DNA of 64,000 bases from DASQDN01 sp963833675. GTDB lineage: Bacteria; Acidobacteriota; Terriglobia; Bryobacterales; Bryobacteraceae. The notes beneath the pieces were generated by a model. That model was not told the DNA's origin. It worked only from the letters and a program-made list of their open reading frames with translations, and searched no databases. Shown in pieces: positions 52,421 through 61,135 of this stretch (positions are counted from its first letter, which is position 1; the number at the start of each line of letters is the position of its first letter). The translations under genes were made by a program, and so were the position numbers. The DNA lies in contig CAWHYW010000032.1 of assembly GCA_963833675.1 (NCBI GenBank), positions 1 through 64,000 of the forward strand. Direction: 5' to 3'.

Positions 52421-53353
52421 TCATCGGCCGGAGCCTTGTGTCTCCCCATAATAGCCAGTGCGAGAAATCACGCGCAATCCGGGCTGAGACACTCGTATTT
52501 CCAGCCGATGAAATTCGTCCTTGGTTAAAGGAACATTCCTGGGGTAAAAGCCGATCAGATACTGAGTGCGCAGATCACGAAGAATCTCATCGAATACCGT
52601 ATCGAGCGCATTCAGACCCGGCGTAAACATTCGTCCGCCTGTACTTTGGGAGATGCCGGTGAGCGCATGCTCGCCGGCGATGTGACGTCCGGCCTCGTTC
52701 GTGATGGGCATCACCAGGATTCCATAAACTACGGCGTCCGCATCGTGGGCGGACCTTAGCGCCTCGTGATAATTCTTACTGCTCACAGTATCCGCGCCAT
52801 CCGTTACGACAATCAGTACGCGGCGGCCTTCCCGTTCCTGGATACGCTCCGAGCAAAGATAGATCGCGTCATAAAGCGCGGTTCCCGCTTCGCCCCGCAG
52901 TTTCCGCAATTCTGTATCGAAGCGGCGGAGGTTGCGGGTGAAGGGTACGAGTTCCTGCACCTGCCAATTGAAGGATATTAACGAGGCGGAATCGTCGGGA
53001 TTTCCTTCCCGGTACAACGCCTGCAGGAAGCGATGCACCGAGTCGGTCTGATACTTCATCTCTTTGCCCGTAGACCCGCTAATATCGATCAGAATTGCGA
53101 TCGACAGCGGCTGCGAGGTGTGGCGCTCAAACAGCGCAATGGTTTGCTTTACGCCGTTATCGAAGACGGAGAAGTCTTCTTTTTGCAGCGATCCAACCGT
53201 GCCACCGGAATTGTCTTTCACGGTTGCGAGTAGCCGAACAAGTTGGACATCGACCTTGAAAACCGGTTGCTGCGCCAGAAGTGTGAGCGCAAGCGCCACG
53301 AGGCCGGCTAGTTTTGCTGGAGAACGGATTCGTCCCACTCGCCCTCCACCCAA
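52421..53353 (-). CDS. VWA-domain protein (VWFA-related Acidobacterial type)
   Basis: A third family member, 310 residues. A basic start (RVGRIRSPAKLAGLVALALTLL) acts as signal peptide; a GTG at 53338 is an alternative start. The body has VDVQLVRLLATVKDNSGG, MIDAS DISGSTGKEM (Ser-x-Ser-Thr variant, lacking the second standard Ser-Met), IVVTDGADT and the final RTGYYGE. It overlaps the moaDE gene upstream by 46 bp and is followed by the Hfq-like gene. Role unknown. Confidence 0.88.
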   Translation of the reverse strand: MGGGRVGRIRSPAKLAGLVALALTLLAQQPVFKVDVQLVRLLATVKDNSGGTVGSLQKEDFSVFDNGVKQTIALFERHTSQPLSIAILIDISGSTGKEMKYQTDSVHRFLQALYREGNPDDSASLISFNWQVQELVPFTRNLRRFDTELRKLRGEAGTALYDAIYLCSERIQEREGRRVLIVVTDGADTVSSKNYHEALRSAHDADAVVYGILVMPITNEAGRHIAGEHALTGISQSTGGRMFTPGLNALDTVFDEILRDLRTQYLIGFYPRNVPLTKDEFHRLEIRVSQPGLRVISRTGYYGETQGSGR

Positions 53354-54003
53354 ACCTCGCCATCGGCGAAATGTTCCTTCTTCCAGATGGGCACGAGCTT
53401 CTTCAGGCGATTGATTCCTTCCAGCGCCGCTTCAAAGGCGGCTCTCCGATGCGGCGCGCTGACGACAATAAGGACGCTGATTTCGCTGATCTCCATTCGC
53501 CCAAGCCGGTGGACCATCGCGATCCGCGTGATTGGATGACGGGCGGCGATGTCGTGTCCGATTTCCGTCATCGTTTTGATCGCCATGGGTTCGTAGCACT
53601 CGTAGTCGAGGAACCGGGTTGCCCGGCCTTTGGTGTTATTCCGTACCACGCCCTCAAAAATAACCAGTGCGCCATCTTCAGGCGTAAGTACCCGGCTCCG
53701 AACGGCAGCAACCTCAATCGGATTTCGCGTCAGAGCGAAGAAATGGCCGCGATCAACTGATCCTCCGCTGACGGGCGGCAGGAACGCGACCTCATCTCCG
53801 TCTAAAACGGTGGTCGAAGCCTCGGCGAAGTTCTGATTGCAAGCGATGACCACACTGCCACGTATGTCCTGCATGCGCGGGTATATCGCCGCGTAATGTT
53901 CGAAAACATCCTTCAGCGTAGCGCCTTCGGGGAGGTCCAAGGTTTCCTGGCTCCGGCCCGCAATGTCCTTGAGCTGTCCGAAAAACAATACTTTGACGCG
54001 CAC
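53308..54003 (-). CDS. MoaD-MoaE fusion for molybdopterin synthesis
   Basis: Molybdopterin synthase: residues 1-82 are a MoaD-like ubiquitin fold (VRVKVLFFGQLKDIAGRSQE to DGDEVAFLPPVSGG) and about 83-231 a MoaE catalytic subunit (FFALTRNPIEVAAV, GALVIFEGVVRNNTKGR, HRLGRMEISEISVLIVVS, PIWKKEHFADGEVW). The MoaD C-terminal Gly-Gly that must become a thiocarboxylate is internal (VSGG-SVDRG), so the polyprotein would need cleavage as in mycobacterial MoaX. Start is a GTG at 54003, chosen over an upstream ATG lacking family similarity. Divergent from the thioesterase by 45 bp. Cofactor is made in the cytoplasm. Confidence 0.9.
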   Translation of the reverse strand: MRVKVLFFGQLKDIAGRSQETLDLPEGATLKDVFEHYAAIYPRMQDIRGSVVIACNQNFAEASTTVLDGDEVAFLPPVSGGSVDRGHFFALTRNPIEVAAVRSRVLTPEDGALVIFEGVVRNNTKGRATRFLDYECYEPMAIKTMTEIGHDIAARHPITRIAMVHRLGRMEISEISVLIVVSAPHRRAAFEAALEGINRLKKLVPIWKKEHFADGEVWVEGEWDESVLQQN

Positions 54004-54048
54004 GCCTGAATCGTAGCAGACGTGCGCGTTCGCCTCAGCGTTGCTACT

Positions 54049-54471
54049 ATGTCGGGCGTGAGCGACATTCGATTTCGCGTCCGTTATGCCGAAACCGACC
54101 AGATGGGTGTGGTTTACCATGCCAATTATCTCGTCTGGATGGAAATGGGACGTGTCGAACTCTGCCGGTCAGTGGGCGTTCGCTACCGTGATCTGGAGGA
54201 AAAAGAAGGAGTTCTCCTGACTGTGGCTGAGGTAAACTGCCGGTATCTGGCTCCGGCGCGATATGACGATGAAGTCCTTGTATCCACCAGAGTGAAGCGT
54301 TCGACATCGCGGTTATTGGAGTTCGAGTATGTCATCTGTTTGGCGGACTCCGGCAGGCAATTAGCAACCGGTTCTACGATTCACATTTTCTGCAATCGTG
54401 AACTGCGGCCTTGCCGGTTGCCCGAAGCGTATTGGGCTGCATTTGGGATGGCAAAGGTAATCTCCAGTTGA
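54049..54471 (+). CDS. YbgC-like acyl-CoA thioesterase (hotdog fold)
   Basis: A 140-residue 4HBT-type hotdog enzyme. The signature YAETDQMGVVYHANYLVWME near residue 20 carries the catalytic Asp and the tyrosine-bearing active-site loop, and the fold continues with a long helix (ELCRSVGVRYRDLEE) and strands ending in LATGSTIHIFCN. Family members hydrolyse acyl-CoAs and often associate with Tol-Pal, but tolQRA genes are not nearby. The ATG at 54049 is chosen; it leaves 45 bp to the divergent moaDE start. Substrate unknown. Confidence 0.9.
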   Translation: MSGVSDIRFRVRYAETDQMGVVYHANYLVWMEMGRVELCRSVGVRYRDLEEKEGVLLTVAEVNCRYLAPARYDDEVLVSTRVKRSTSRLLEFEYVICLADSGRQLATGSTIHIFCNRELRPCRLPEAYWAAFGMAKVISS

Positions 54472-54487
54472 ACCAGGGAGGGATTCC

Positions 54488-55492
54488 ATGAGCGAGACAC
54501 GGAGGGAATTCATGCAAAAAGCGTCGGCTATCGCGTTGTTGGCAGAGCAGGTGATTGCGCAAACGTCGAGCGCGTCCGCGACCGGGATGCCGACCCGCGT
54601 TCTAGGGCGTACCGGAGAACGCGTGTCGATAGTCGGAGTGGGAGGCTGGCACATTGGCGCTGTCAAGGACGAACCAGAGGCGATCAAGATTGTCCACGCA
54701 GCGATGGATGAAGGCATCACTTTCTTCGATAACGCCTGGGATTATCAGGACGGACACGCGGAAGAAGTGATGGGGAAAGCTCTCGCGATGGACGGCCGCC
54801 GGAAAAAGGTCTTCCTGATGACCAAAAACTGCGAGCGCGATTATGAGGGCTCGAAGAGGAACCTGGAAGAGAGCCTCCGGCGTCTGAAGACAGACCACCT
54901 GGATCTCTGGCAATTCCATGAAATGGTTTATGACAACGATCCGGACTGGGTGTTCGAGAAGGGTGGAATCAAGGCCGCTTTAGAAGCCCGCAAAGAAGGC
55001 AAGGTCCGCTTTCTGGGATTTACCGGGCATAAGGACCCTCGCATCCACGCGAAAATGCTCGGCAAACCGCAAGAGTGGGACACCGCGCAGATGCCGGTAA
55101 ATGTGATGGACCCGCATTACCGCAGTTTTCTGAACGAGGTGGTCCCGTTATGCCTCAAGAAGAATGTCGGTGTGATCGGCATGAAGGGGCTCGGCGGCGG
55201 TTATCCGAACGGGCGCTTTCTGACGGAAGTTGGGCTCACGTCCGATGAGTGTTACCGGTTTTGTTTAAGCCAGCCCGTAACGGTGCAGGTGATGGGGATC
55301 AACTCCATGCAGCAGTTAAAGCAGGATGTGGCGCTCGCGCGTTCTTTCAAACCGCTGTCGCCGGACGAGAATCGGAAGCTGATGTCGCGAGTGAAGGATC
55401 TGGCCGGGGACGGGCGGCACGAGTTATTCAAGTCGACGAAGGTGTTCGACGGACCGCACCATCGCAAACAGCACGGATTTGATCTGGCTTAG
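54488..55492 (+). CDS. Exported aldo/keto reductase
   Basis: A 334-residue AKR-family oxidoreductase with a Tat-type leader (SETRREFMQKASAIALLAEQ), so it is probably folded with NADPH in the cytoplasm and exported. Conserved parts: GRTGERVSIVGVGGWHIG, FFDNAWDYQDGHAEEVMG with Asp and Tyr of the catalytic tetrad, TKNCERDYEGSKRNLEESLR with Lys, and HLDLWQFHEM with His. The C-terminal helix region ends FDGPHHRKQHGFD. Substrate unknown. Starts 17 bp after the thioesterase stop with a GGGAGG site. Confidence 0.92.
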   Translation: MSETRREFMQKASAIALLAEQVIAQTSSASATGMPTRVLGRTGERVSIVGVGGWHIGAVKDEPEAIKIVHAAMDEGITFFDNAWDYQDGHAEEVMGKALAMDGRRKKVFLMTKNCERDYEGSKRNLEESLRRLKTDHLDLWQFHEMVYDNDPDWVFEKGGIKAALEARKEGKVRFLGFTGHKDPRIHAKMLGKPQEWDTAQMPVNVMDPHYRSFLNEVVPLCLKKNVGVIGMKGLGGGYPNGRFLTEVGLTSDECYRFCLSQPVTVQVMGINSMQQLKQDVALARSFKPLSPDENRKLMSRVKDLAGDGRHELFKSTKVFDGPHHRKQHGFDLA

Positions 55493-55506
55493 CGGTGTGG
55501 CTGCGC

Positions 55507-56970
55507 TTAGGCCGGTGAGTCCCCGACCTCTTTTTGTAGGCGCTCCATCTCGGCCTTCAACTTCTGAATGATTTTCTGATAAGCAGGATATGAGTAGCGA
55601 TTCACCATCTCGCGTTTGTCCTTAGCGAGATCGTAAAATTCCCACGCGGGGTCCGTGGCGGGCTCGTGCGCTCCTTTCATTCCGAGCGGCTTGCCGTAGT
55701 AATAGATGAGCTTGTATTGCTTGGTTCGAATGCCATAGTGACCTGGAACATGGTGATCGCCGTCATTGTGCATCCAGTACCGGTAATACATTGCATCGCG
55801 CCAATTCTTCGGTGTGTGGCCGGTCAGGTTTGCACGGAAGCTGCGGCCCTGCATTTCCGACGGAGCCTTCTTACCGGCGAAATCAAGAAAAGTGGGAGCG
55901 AAATCTATGTTGAGAACGATGTCCTCGTTCACCGAGCCCGCTTTGATTGCGGCGGGATAGCGAACCAGAAATGGCATGCGCAGCGACTCTTCCAGCATCA
56001 GGCGCTTGTCGTATAGGCCGTGATCGCCGAGGAAGAAGCCCTGATCGGATGTGTAGATCACGATTGTGTCGCGGGTCAGATTCTCTGAGTCGAGGTAATC
56101 CAGGATTCTGCCGACGTTGTCGTCCACGCTCTGCACGCAGCGGAGGTAATCCTTGATGTAGTACTGATACGCCCATTTCCGCAACGCATCGCCTTCCAGG
56201 CCTGCCGGTTTGTCAACCTTCAAGTCGGTCTTGTTATTGTTCTCGCCGACCTTCATTTGCACGGCAGCCATGCTCGGAGCTTTGCCTTCGTAGTGATCCA
56301 GGAGATTGTCAGGCTCCGGAATGGTCTGGCCGTTGAAGAGCGTCTTGTACTTCGGGGCGGGTTGCCATGGCCGGTGCGGGGCCTTGTGGTGACACATCAG
56401 ATAGAATGGTTTGCTCGTGTCGCGGCGCTTCAACCAATCGAGGCTGAGATCTCCGATCAGATCCGTGCAATAGCCGGTGTACTTTTTACGTCCCTCCGCG
56501 GTAATGAATTCAGGATCGTAGTACGCACCCTGACCGGGCAGAATATTCCAGTAATCGAAGCCCGTCGGATCTTTCTGCAAGTGCCATTTGCCAATAATGG
56601 CGGTTTGATACCCGGCCTTCTGCAACTCCTTCGCGACATTATTCCGGCTGCCGTCGAGGCTGTCGGCGAGGGTGTACACGCCGTTTTTATGGCTATATTG
56701 TCCGGTGAGGATCGCAGCGCGCGAGGGTGTACAAATCGAATTAGTGCAGAAGCAGTTTGACAGCTTCATGCCGCCGGCCGCGAGGCGATCGATATTCGGG
56801 GTCTTGTTGATCTTACTGCCGTATGCGGAAATCGAATGCGCTGCGTGATCATCGGACATGATGAAGATGATGTTGGGCGTCCGTATGGTCTGGGCAGTGG
56901 AGACGGCGAATGCGGATGTCATCGAGCCGAGGAGAAACTCGCGCCTTGACTTCGGTTTTTGTCGGTTCAA
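55507..56970 (-). CDS. Tat-exported sulfatase
   Basis: A 487-residue arylsulfatase-type enzyme with twin-Arg leader (SRREFLLGSM). Formylglycine site CTPSRAAILTGQ (Cys near residue 87) and the metal site IFIMSDDHAAHS are complete; the Lys-His site is in GYQTAIIGKWHLQK and MCHHKAPHRPW. DQGFFLGDHGLYDK is the distal sulfatase signature. The Cys must be oxidised by an anaerobic or FGE-type maturase outside this window. Substrate, probably a sulfated carbohydrate, cannot be named. Converges on the aldo/keto reductase 14 bp away. Confidence 0.94.
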   Translation of the reverse strand: MNRQKPKSRREFLLGSMTSAFAVSTAQTIRTPNIIFIMSDDHAAHSISAYGSKINKTPNIDRLAAGGMKLSNCFCTNSICTPSRAAILTGQYSHKNGVYTLADSLDGSRNNVAKELQKAGYQTAIIGKWHLQKDPTGFDYWNILPGQGAYYDPEFITAEGRKKYTGYCTDLIGDLSLDWLKRRDTSKPFYLMCHHKAPHRPWQPAPKYKTLFNGQTIPEPDNLLDHYEGKAPSMAAVQMKVGENNNKTDLKVDKPAGLEGDALRKWAYQYYIKDYLRCVQSVDDNVGRILDYLDSENLTRDTIVIYTSDQGFFLGDHGLYDKRLMLEESLRMPFLVRYPAAIKAGSVNEDIVLNIDFAPTFLDFAGKKAPSEMQGRSFRANLTGHTPKNWRDAMYYRYWMHNDGDHHVPGHYGIRTKQYKLIYYYGKPLGMKGAHEPATDPAWEFYDLAKDKREMVNRYSYPAYQKIIQKLKAEMERLQKEVGDSPA

Positions 56971-57162
56971 GATGGCCTCGGTGTGAGTCTATCGCAGGCA
57001 GGTGTCAGTCCTACTTCGCGATCCTATGGCGCGGAGCCGTCGATCTCAGGGGTTGACCACCGAAATACCGCAATGCTCGAAATCCCCGGCGTTGCGGGGT
57101 CGCGAGCGCTGCTTGCTGTGAACGAACGATTGCCACGCATCAATGATAGCCTTGGTATCACC

Positions 57163-57699
57163 ATGCGAGCACTCCTTTTATGCCTTGTCTTTCTGATTGT
57201 GCTAAACGCGCAGGAGACTCGGACAGAAGTGACGAAAGCCACGACTCCGGCCGACGACTCAAAGGCGAATAGCGGCAAGGTGCCCGAGGTTTACGCGCTT
57301 AGCGGAAATTTCAGCCGCGTGGTTGTTCTTCGATTCAAATATCAGGCGGATCTATTGGCGGGAATCGAAGATATGATGAAGCGGGAGAAGATTCGGAACG
57401 GTGTCATTCTCGCAGGCGCCGGATCGGTCCGGAATTACCACATCCATTCGGTCTCAAACCGGACGTTTCCCTCGAAGAACACGTACGTCAAGAATCCGAC
57501 TGCGCCCGCCGACATCATCAGCATGAACGGCTACATCATCGACGGCAAGATTCATGCGCACATGACAATGGCGAATCCGGACCGTGCGTTCGGAGGCCAC
57601 CTCGAACCGGGTACAAATGTGTTTACCTTCGCCATCGTGACGATCGGAGTCATGAATGACGTCGATCTCAGCCGCGTCGATGACAAGACGTATCGATAG
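57163..57699 (+). CDS. Exported PPC/DUF296-domain protein
   Basis: A 178-residue protein starting MRALLLCLVFLIVLNAQETR, a signal peptide followed by a charged linker. Residues 60-175 form a PPC (DUF296) domain: VVVLRFKYQADLLAGIEDM, VILAGAGSVRNYHIHSVSN, and the metal-binding HAHMTMANPDRAFGGHLEPG, then FTFAIVTIG near the end. The HxH...GGHL signature is intact. In bacteria the domain is usually cytoplasmic and alone or joined to AT-hook tails in plants; export is unusual. Start at ATG 57163; upstream open frame is antisense to the sulfatase. Confidence 0.8.
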   Translation: MRALLLCLVFLIVLNAQETRTEVTKATTPADDSKANSGKVPEVYALSGNFSRVVVLRFKYQADLLAGIEDMMKREKIRNGVILAGAGSVRNYHIHSVSNRTFPSKNTYVKNPTAPADIISMNGYIIDGKIHAHMTMANPDRAFGGHLEPGTNVFTFAIVTIGVMNDVDLSRVDDKTYR

Positions 57700-57701
57700 A
57701 T

Positions 57702-58928
57702 TTACCGCGGCGTGATTAGGCCGCCCAGCTTATCGGCTTCACTCACGAATTCGCGTCGAAACCGTACGGAGTAAGCTTCCAGATATTTCAAGCCTGAACC
57801 CGTGTTGTACAAAACGATCTTTTCAGTCGGTTTGAGGAATCCGCTCTCGATCAGTTTGCGGGCGGCCGCAACGCAGGCTCCTCCTTCGGGCGCGGGGAAG
57901 ACTCCTTCGCAGCTGGCGAGGTCCGCCGCCGCGTCGAGCATGTCCCGATCACCTACTGCAATTGCGCAGCCTCCACTCTCTCGAATCGCGGTCAGCATCA
58001 AACGATCTCCTAGTGGCTTCGGAACGCGCAATCCTGCGGCTACAGTCGATGCATTCGGGTACATCTCGACATGATCCGCGCCCGAATCGAAGGCCTTCAC
58101 AACGGGTTGGCACCCAGCGGCCTGAACCGCGATCATCTTTGGACGCTTCGTGCCGATCCAGCCTAAGGCTTCCATTTCCTCGAAAGCTTTCCACATCCCG
58201 ATGAGCCCTACGCCGCCTCCGGCAGGGTAGAAGATCGCGTCGGGCAGTTCCCACTCCAATTGCTCCGCGACTTCGTAGCCCATGGTTTTCTTGCCTTCGA
58301 TGCGGTAGGGCTCTTTCAAAGTCGACATATCGAACCAGCCCTCGGTCTGCTTACGTTCGGCGACAATGCGTCCACAATCGCTGATGAGACCATCCACAAG
58401 GGTCACATGCGCGCCGGTTGCCTGGCATTCGATATAGTTCGATTGCGGCACATCCTTCGGCATGAAGATGTGTGCTTCCATTCCCGCAGCCGCGGCGTAA
58501 GCCGCCATTGCCCCAGCAGCGTTTCCGGCCGACGGAATGGCGGTCTTCCTGATCCCGAGCTCGGAACACATCGATATCGCGCAAGCCAGCCCGCGCGCTT
58601 TGAACGATCCGGTCGGATTCATTCCCTCGTCTTTAACCCAGAGATCCTCTGCTCCGATCCGTGCGCCAAGCCGGCGAGTTCGGATAAGCGGAGTCCATCC
58701 CTCTCCCATACTCACGATGTGCCGCATATCACGCACGGGCAACATCGGCGCATAGCGCCACATATCCGCCGATCCGTCCAAAAGGGATCCTCGATCCCAT
58801 TCCTCTCGTGCGCGCTCAAGGTCGTAGCGGACCAGTAACGGACCTCCGCAATCGCACAGGTTATGGATGACGCCAGCTTCATGCCGCGTCGCGCAGATAC
58901 TGCATTCCAGGTGAGTAAGGAAACTCAT
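57702..58928 (-). CDS. thrC: Threonine synthase (PLP-dependent)
   Basis: Converts O-phosphohomoserine to threonine; 408 residues. From ATG 58928 (MSFLTHLECSICATRHEAG) there is a small Cys-rich ribbon (CSIC, CDCGG) typical of the archaeal/acidobacterial form. PLP-binding Lys is in NPTGSFKARGLACA, the phosphate loop in FYPAGGGVGLIGMW, and SAGNAAGAMAAYAA marks the fold II. It converges on the PPC gene with 2 bp between stops and is divergent from the DUF4126 gene. No other thr genes are adjacent. Confidence 0.93.
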   Translation of the reverse strand: MSFLTHLECSICATRHEAGVIHNLCDCGGPLLVRYDLERAREEWDRGSLLDGSADMWRYAPMLPVRDMRHIVSMGEGWTPLIRTRRLGARIGAEDLWVKDEGMNPTGSFKARGLACAISMCSELGIRKTAIPSAGNAAGAMAAYAAAAGMEAHIFMPKDVPQSNYIECQATGAHVTLVDGLISDCGRIVAERKQTEGWFDMSTLKEPYRIEGKKTMGYEVAEQLEWELPDAIFYPAGGGVGLIGMWKAFEEMEALGWIGTKRPKMIAVQAAGCQPVVKAFDSGADHVEMYPNASTVAAGLRVPKPLGDRLMLTAIRESGGCAIAVGDRDMLDAAADLASCEGVFPAPEGGACVAAARKLIESGFLKPTEKIVLYNTGSGLKYLEAYSVRFRREFVSEADKLGGLITPR

Positions 58929-59007
58929 TGCCTTCAGAGTCGCACGAGAGTTGTCGCAACGGAACATATCCTGCGGGATTTGCGTCTATCTTGCCGGACA
59001 TAAATAC

Positions 59008-60027
59008 ATGGACACGGTGCAGGCGCTTGGTTCCGCGATGGGACTCGGATTGTTGGCTGGAATCCGTCTTTACGCCACGGTATTCGCCCTGGGGCTGGCA
59101 ATTCGAATGGGATGGTTTCACCTCTCATCGGCGTTTTCGCACCTTGATGTATTGGCTCAGACACCGGTTTTGGTACTCTCCGGCGGGGCGTGCGCGATCG
59201 AATTCTTTGCGGACAAGATACCTTGGCTCGACAGTGTATGGGATTCTATCCACACGTTTATCCGTCCGATCGGTGCAGCGATCCTCGGAGCGACCGCCCT
59301 GGGCTCTTTCGATCCGGCAACGAAGTTTCTGCTCGCTCTGCTCTGCGGCGGAGTGGCATTTACGGGACACACAACGAAAGCAGCGACACGTCTGATCGCG
59401 AATCATAGCCCCGAGCCGTTTTCAAATTCGGCGCTAAGTTTGGCTGAGGATCTCTTTGTGCCGGCCGGCTTGTGGGTAGCGTTTCAGCACCCGTCTGTGG
59501 CGGTCGCGATCGTTAGTGTATTTCTGCTGGTATTCCTATGGCTTTCGCCGAAGTTGTTCCGGTTGCTTCACGTCTCGTGGACGGCCCTGCGATCGCTTGT
59601 CCGTCGATGGACGGGGAGTTCTCTCGAACCAGTCGAAGTTCTTATTCCCGAGAGAGTGGAGGGCACAGTGCGCAAAGCTCTGCAGGCCCTCCCATTCCAG
59701 CCCCTGCCGGAATCTTATGCGCGAAAACTCGATGGCGCTACCCCTTCGGGTGTTCATTGTGTCGCGACGGCCAGCGTGCGCGGCTTGAAGAACTCGAGTG
59801 GATATTTATGTTCGACTCCCTCAGATCTTGTATTTGTGGCGCAACGAACGTTTAGGTTGCGGATATACCGCGTACCCTGGGGCGACCTGCAGGATGCCAG
59901 TCTGCATCGCGGCACGTTTCTGGATCCTCTGGTTTTCAAGACCGCCTCCGGGGACATAGGATTCGATGTGTTCAAGGCCAAATCTGGACCGCGCCGTGAG
60001 GATTTCGCAGCCATTCCTGCGCGTTAA
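59008..60027 (+). CDS. DUF4126 integral membrane protein
   Basis: A 339-residue protein with an N-terminal DUF4126 domain of four to five helices (SAMGLGLLAGIRLYATVFALG to GHTTKAATRLIANHSPEPF, residues 1-190) and a C-terminal soluble tail (about 230-339) with a PH-like beta pattern (VFVAQRTFRLRIYRVPWG). The tail is not typical of DUF4126 and may bind a ligand. Start ATG 59008 is preferred over upstream ones. Function unknown. Confidence 0.82.
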   Translation: MDTVQALGSAMGLGLLAGIRLYATVFALGLAIRMGWFHLSSAFSHLDVLAQTPVLVLSGGACAIEFFADKIPWLDSVWDSIHTFIRPIGAAILGATALGSFDPATKFLLALLCGGVAFTGHTTKAATRLIANHSPEPFSNSALSLAEDLFVPAGLWVAFQHPSVAVAIVSVFLLVFLWLSPKLFRLLHVSWTALRSLVRRWTGSSLEPVEVLIPERVEGTVRKALQALPFQPLPESYARKLDGATPSGVHCVATASVRGLKNSSGYLCSTPSDLVFVAQRTFRLRIYRVPWGDLQDASLHRGTFLDPLVFKTASGDIGFDVFKAKSGPRREDFAAIPAR

Positions 60028-60080
60028 GGTGCCAGGAAACAGGCGGAGACTGAAACGCATCATACACGAGGGAGAGATTC

Positions 60081-60389
60081 ATGAATATTGGGATCGCATT
60101 TATGACGATAGTGGTGTCGTTGGGACTCTCAGCCTGTACTCGGCATCAGGTCGATTCCAATGCGCGTGAAGCGGGTAGGGAAACGAGAGAAGCGGGCCGC
60201 GAAGTAAAGGATGAGTCGAAGTCCGCGGCCAGGGAAGCCGGGAAGGCAGCTCACAAGATCGCTGATGAGACCAAGGATGCGGCGGAGAAGCTTGGACGCG
60301 AGATGAAGAAGGCCGGCAAGGAAGCCAAGGAAGGCTGGGATGAAGCCAACCGCGATGCCCGCAGCCGGGCCGACGATGCTAAGAAGTAA
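60081..60389 (+). CDS. Small amphipathic, highly charged lipoprotein
   Basis: A 102-residue protein with a lipoprotein signal (VSLGLSAC; lipidated Cys near residue 19). Almost all the remainder is Ala, Glu, Lys, Arg and Asp in repeated 11-residue-like units (AREAGRETREAGREVKDESK, AAREAGKAAHKIADETKDAA), predicted to be one long amphipathic helix, similar in composition to YtxH, LEA or apolipoprotein-like stress proteins. A GGGAGAG site precedes the ATG. Possible roles: envelope stress or membrane surface protection; nothing proves it. Confidence 0.75.
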   Translation: MNIGIAFMTIVVSLGLSACTRHQVDSNAREAGRETREAGREVKDESKSAAREAGKAAHKIADETKDAAEKLGREMKKAGKEAKEGWDEANRDARSRADDAKK

Positions 60390-60394
60390 TCGGC

Positions 60395-60904
60395 TTACGT
60401 CGATCGAGGACCCACCCGCGGACCCAACTCGATAGCCACCAGGTCAGAGATTTTCCCGGAATCGATAATGAACCGCAAAAGCGTACGCTTCGTATGCCAT
60501 CCCTGGCGGCCGCACGCTCCCGGATTCATGCACAGCAGTCCGAGCGTTGGATCGCGAACTACTCTGAGGATATGGGAGTGCCCGCAGATGAATAAATCCG
60601 GCCGGCGTTTCGCGAGTTCCTTTTTGGCTCTTGCGTCATAGTGTCCGGGGTAGCCCCCGGCGTGAGTCATATAAACCCGCAAGCCCTCACATTCCCACTC
60701 GATTTCTGAAGCCGTTTCCGCCCTCACATCAGGCCCGTCTATGTTGCCGTAGACGCCGCGCAACAGCTTGAAATCCCTCAAGCGTTGCAGCACCTCCAGG
60801 GACCCGAAATCCCCGGCATGCCAAATCTCGTCAGTTTCGGCGAAGTAGGAAAAGATAGCTTCGTCAAGAAACCCATGCGTGTCGGAGATTAAACCGATGC
60901 GCAC
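60395..60904 (-). CDS. YfcE-like metallophosphoesterase
   Basis: A 169-residue calcineurin-like phosphodiesterase of the YfcE/MJ0936 type. Conserved blocks: GLISDTHGFLDEA (metal-binding Asp and His), IWHAGDFGS, VYGNIDGPDVR and FICGHSHILRVVR with MNPGACG ending. All five metal-binding blocks are present. Members hydrolyse phosphodiesters such as bis-pNPP, with unknown physiological substrates. It is probably followed by nothing on this strand; the next gene upstream ends 18 bp away and may be co-transcribed. Confidence 0.93.
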   Translation of the reverse strand: MRIGLISDTHGFLDEAIFSYFAETDEIWHAGDFGSLEVLQRLRDFKLLRGVYGNIDGPDVRAETASEIEWECEGLRVYMTHAGGYPGHYDARAKKELAKRRPDLFICGHSHILRVVRDPTLGLLCMNPGACGRQGWHTKRTLLRFIIDSGKISDLVAIELGPRVGPRST

Positions 60905-60922
60905 TGCGGATTATCGGTCAAA

Positions 60923-61135
60923 TTAGGCCCATTTAAGAATCTCGACCGTCGCTACCAATTCGGACGTACGGGCAATGTGATCCAGGGTAAGATCACGATG
61001 GTCTTCGGGTGTGAGGAGACCATCCTCTTCGACATCAGGAGGAAGTTGTGGACCACGAATCCAGATGGCTGTAGCAATAGTGCCATGCGAAGCCTGACGG
61101 TCACCATTGGTATTTAGCAAAAAGAGCTTGCGCAT
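60923..61135 (-). CDS. Small hypothetical protein
   Basis: A 70-residue protein. ATG 61135 has GGAGGG eight bases upstream, which decides the start. The first part (MRKLFLLNTNGDRQASHGTI) is beta-like and the rest acidic (PPDVEEDGLLTPEDHRDLT). No known domain. Placed 18 bp before the phosphoesterase gene on the same strand, so likely co-transcribed with it. Confidence 0.6.
   Translation of the reverse strand: MRKLFLLNTNGDRQASHGTIATAIWIRGPQLPPDVEEDGLLTPEDHRDLTLDHIARTSELVATVEILKWA

Noticed and set aside
53308..54120. Extended 270-residue form of the MoaD-MoaE protein
   Set aside because: The first 39 residues are antisense to the thioesterase start and lack a MoaD-like strand; the GTG at 54003 begins exactly at the conserved V-R-V-K-V-L-F-F-G strand.
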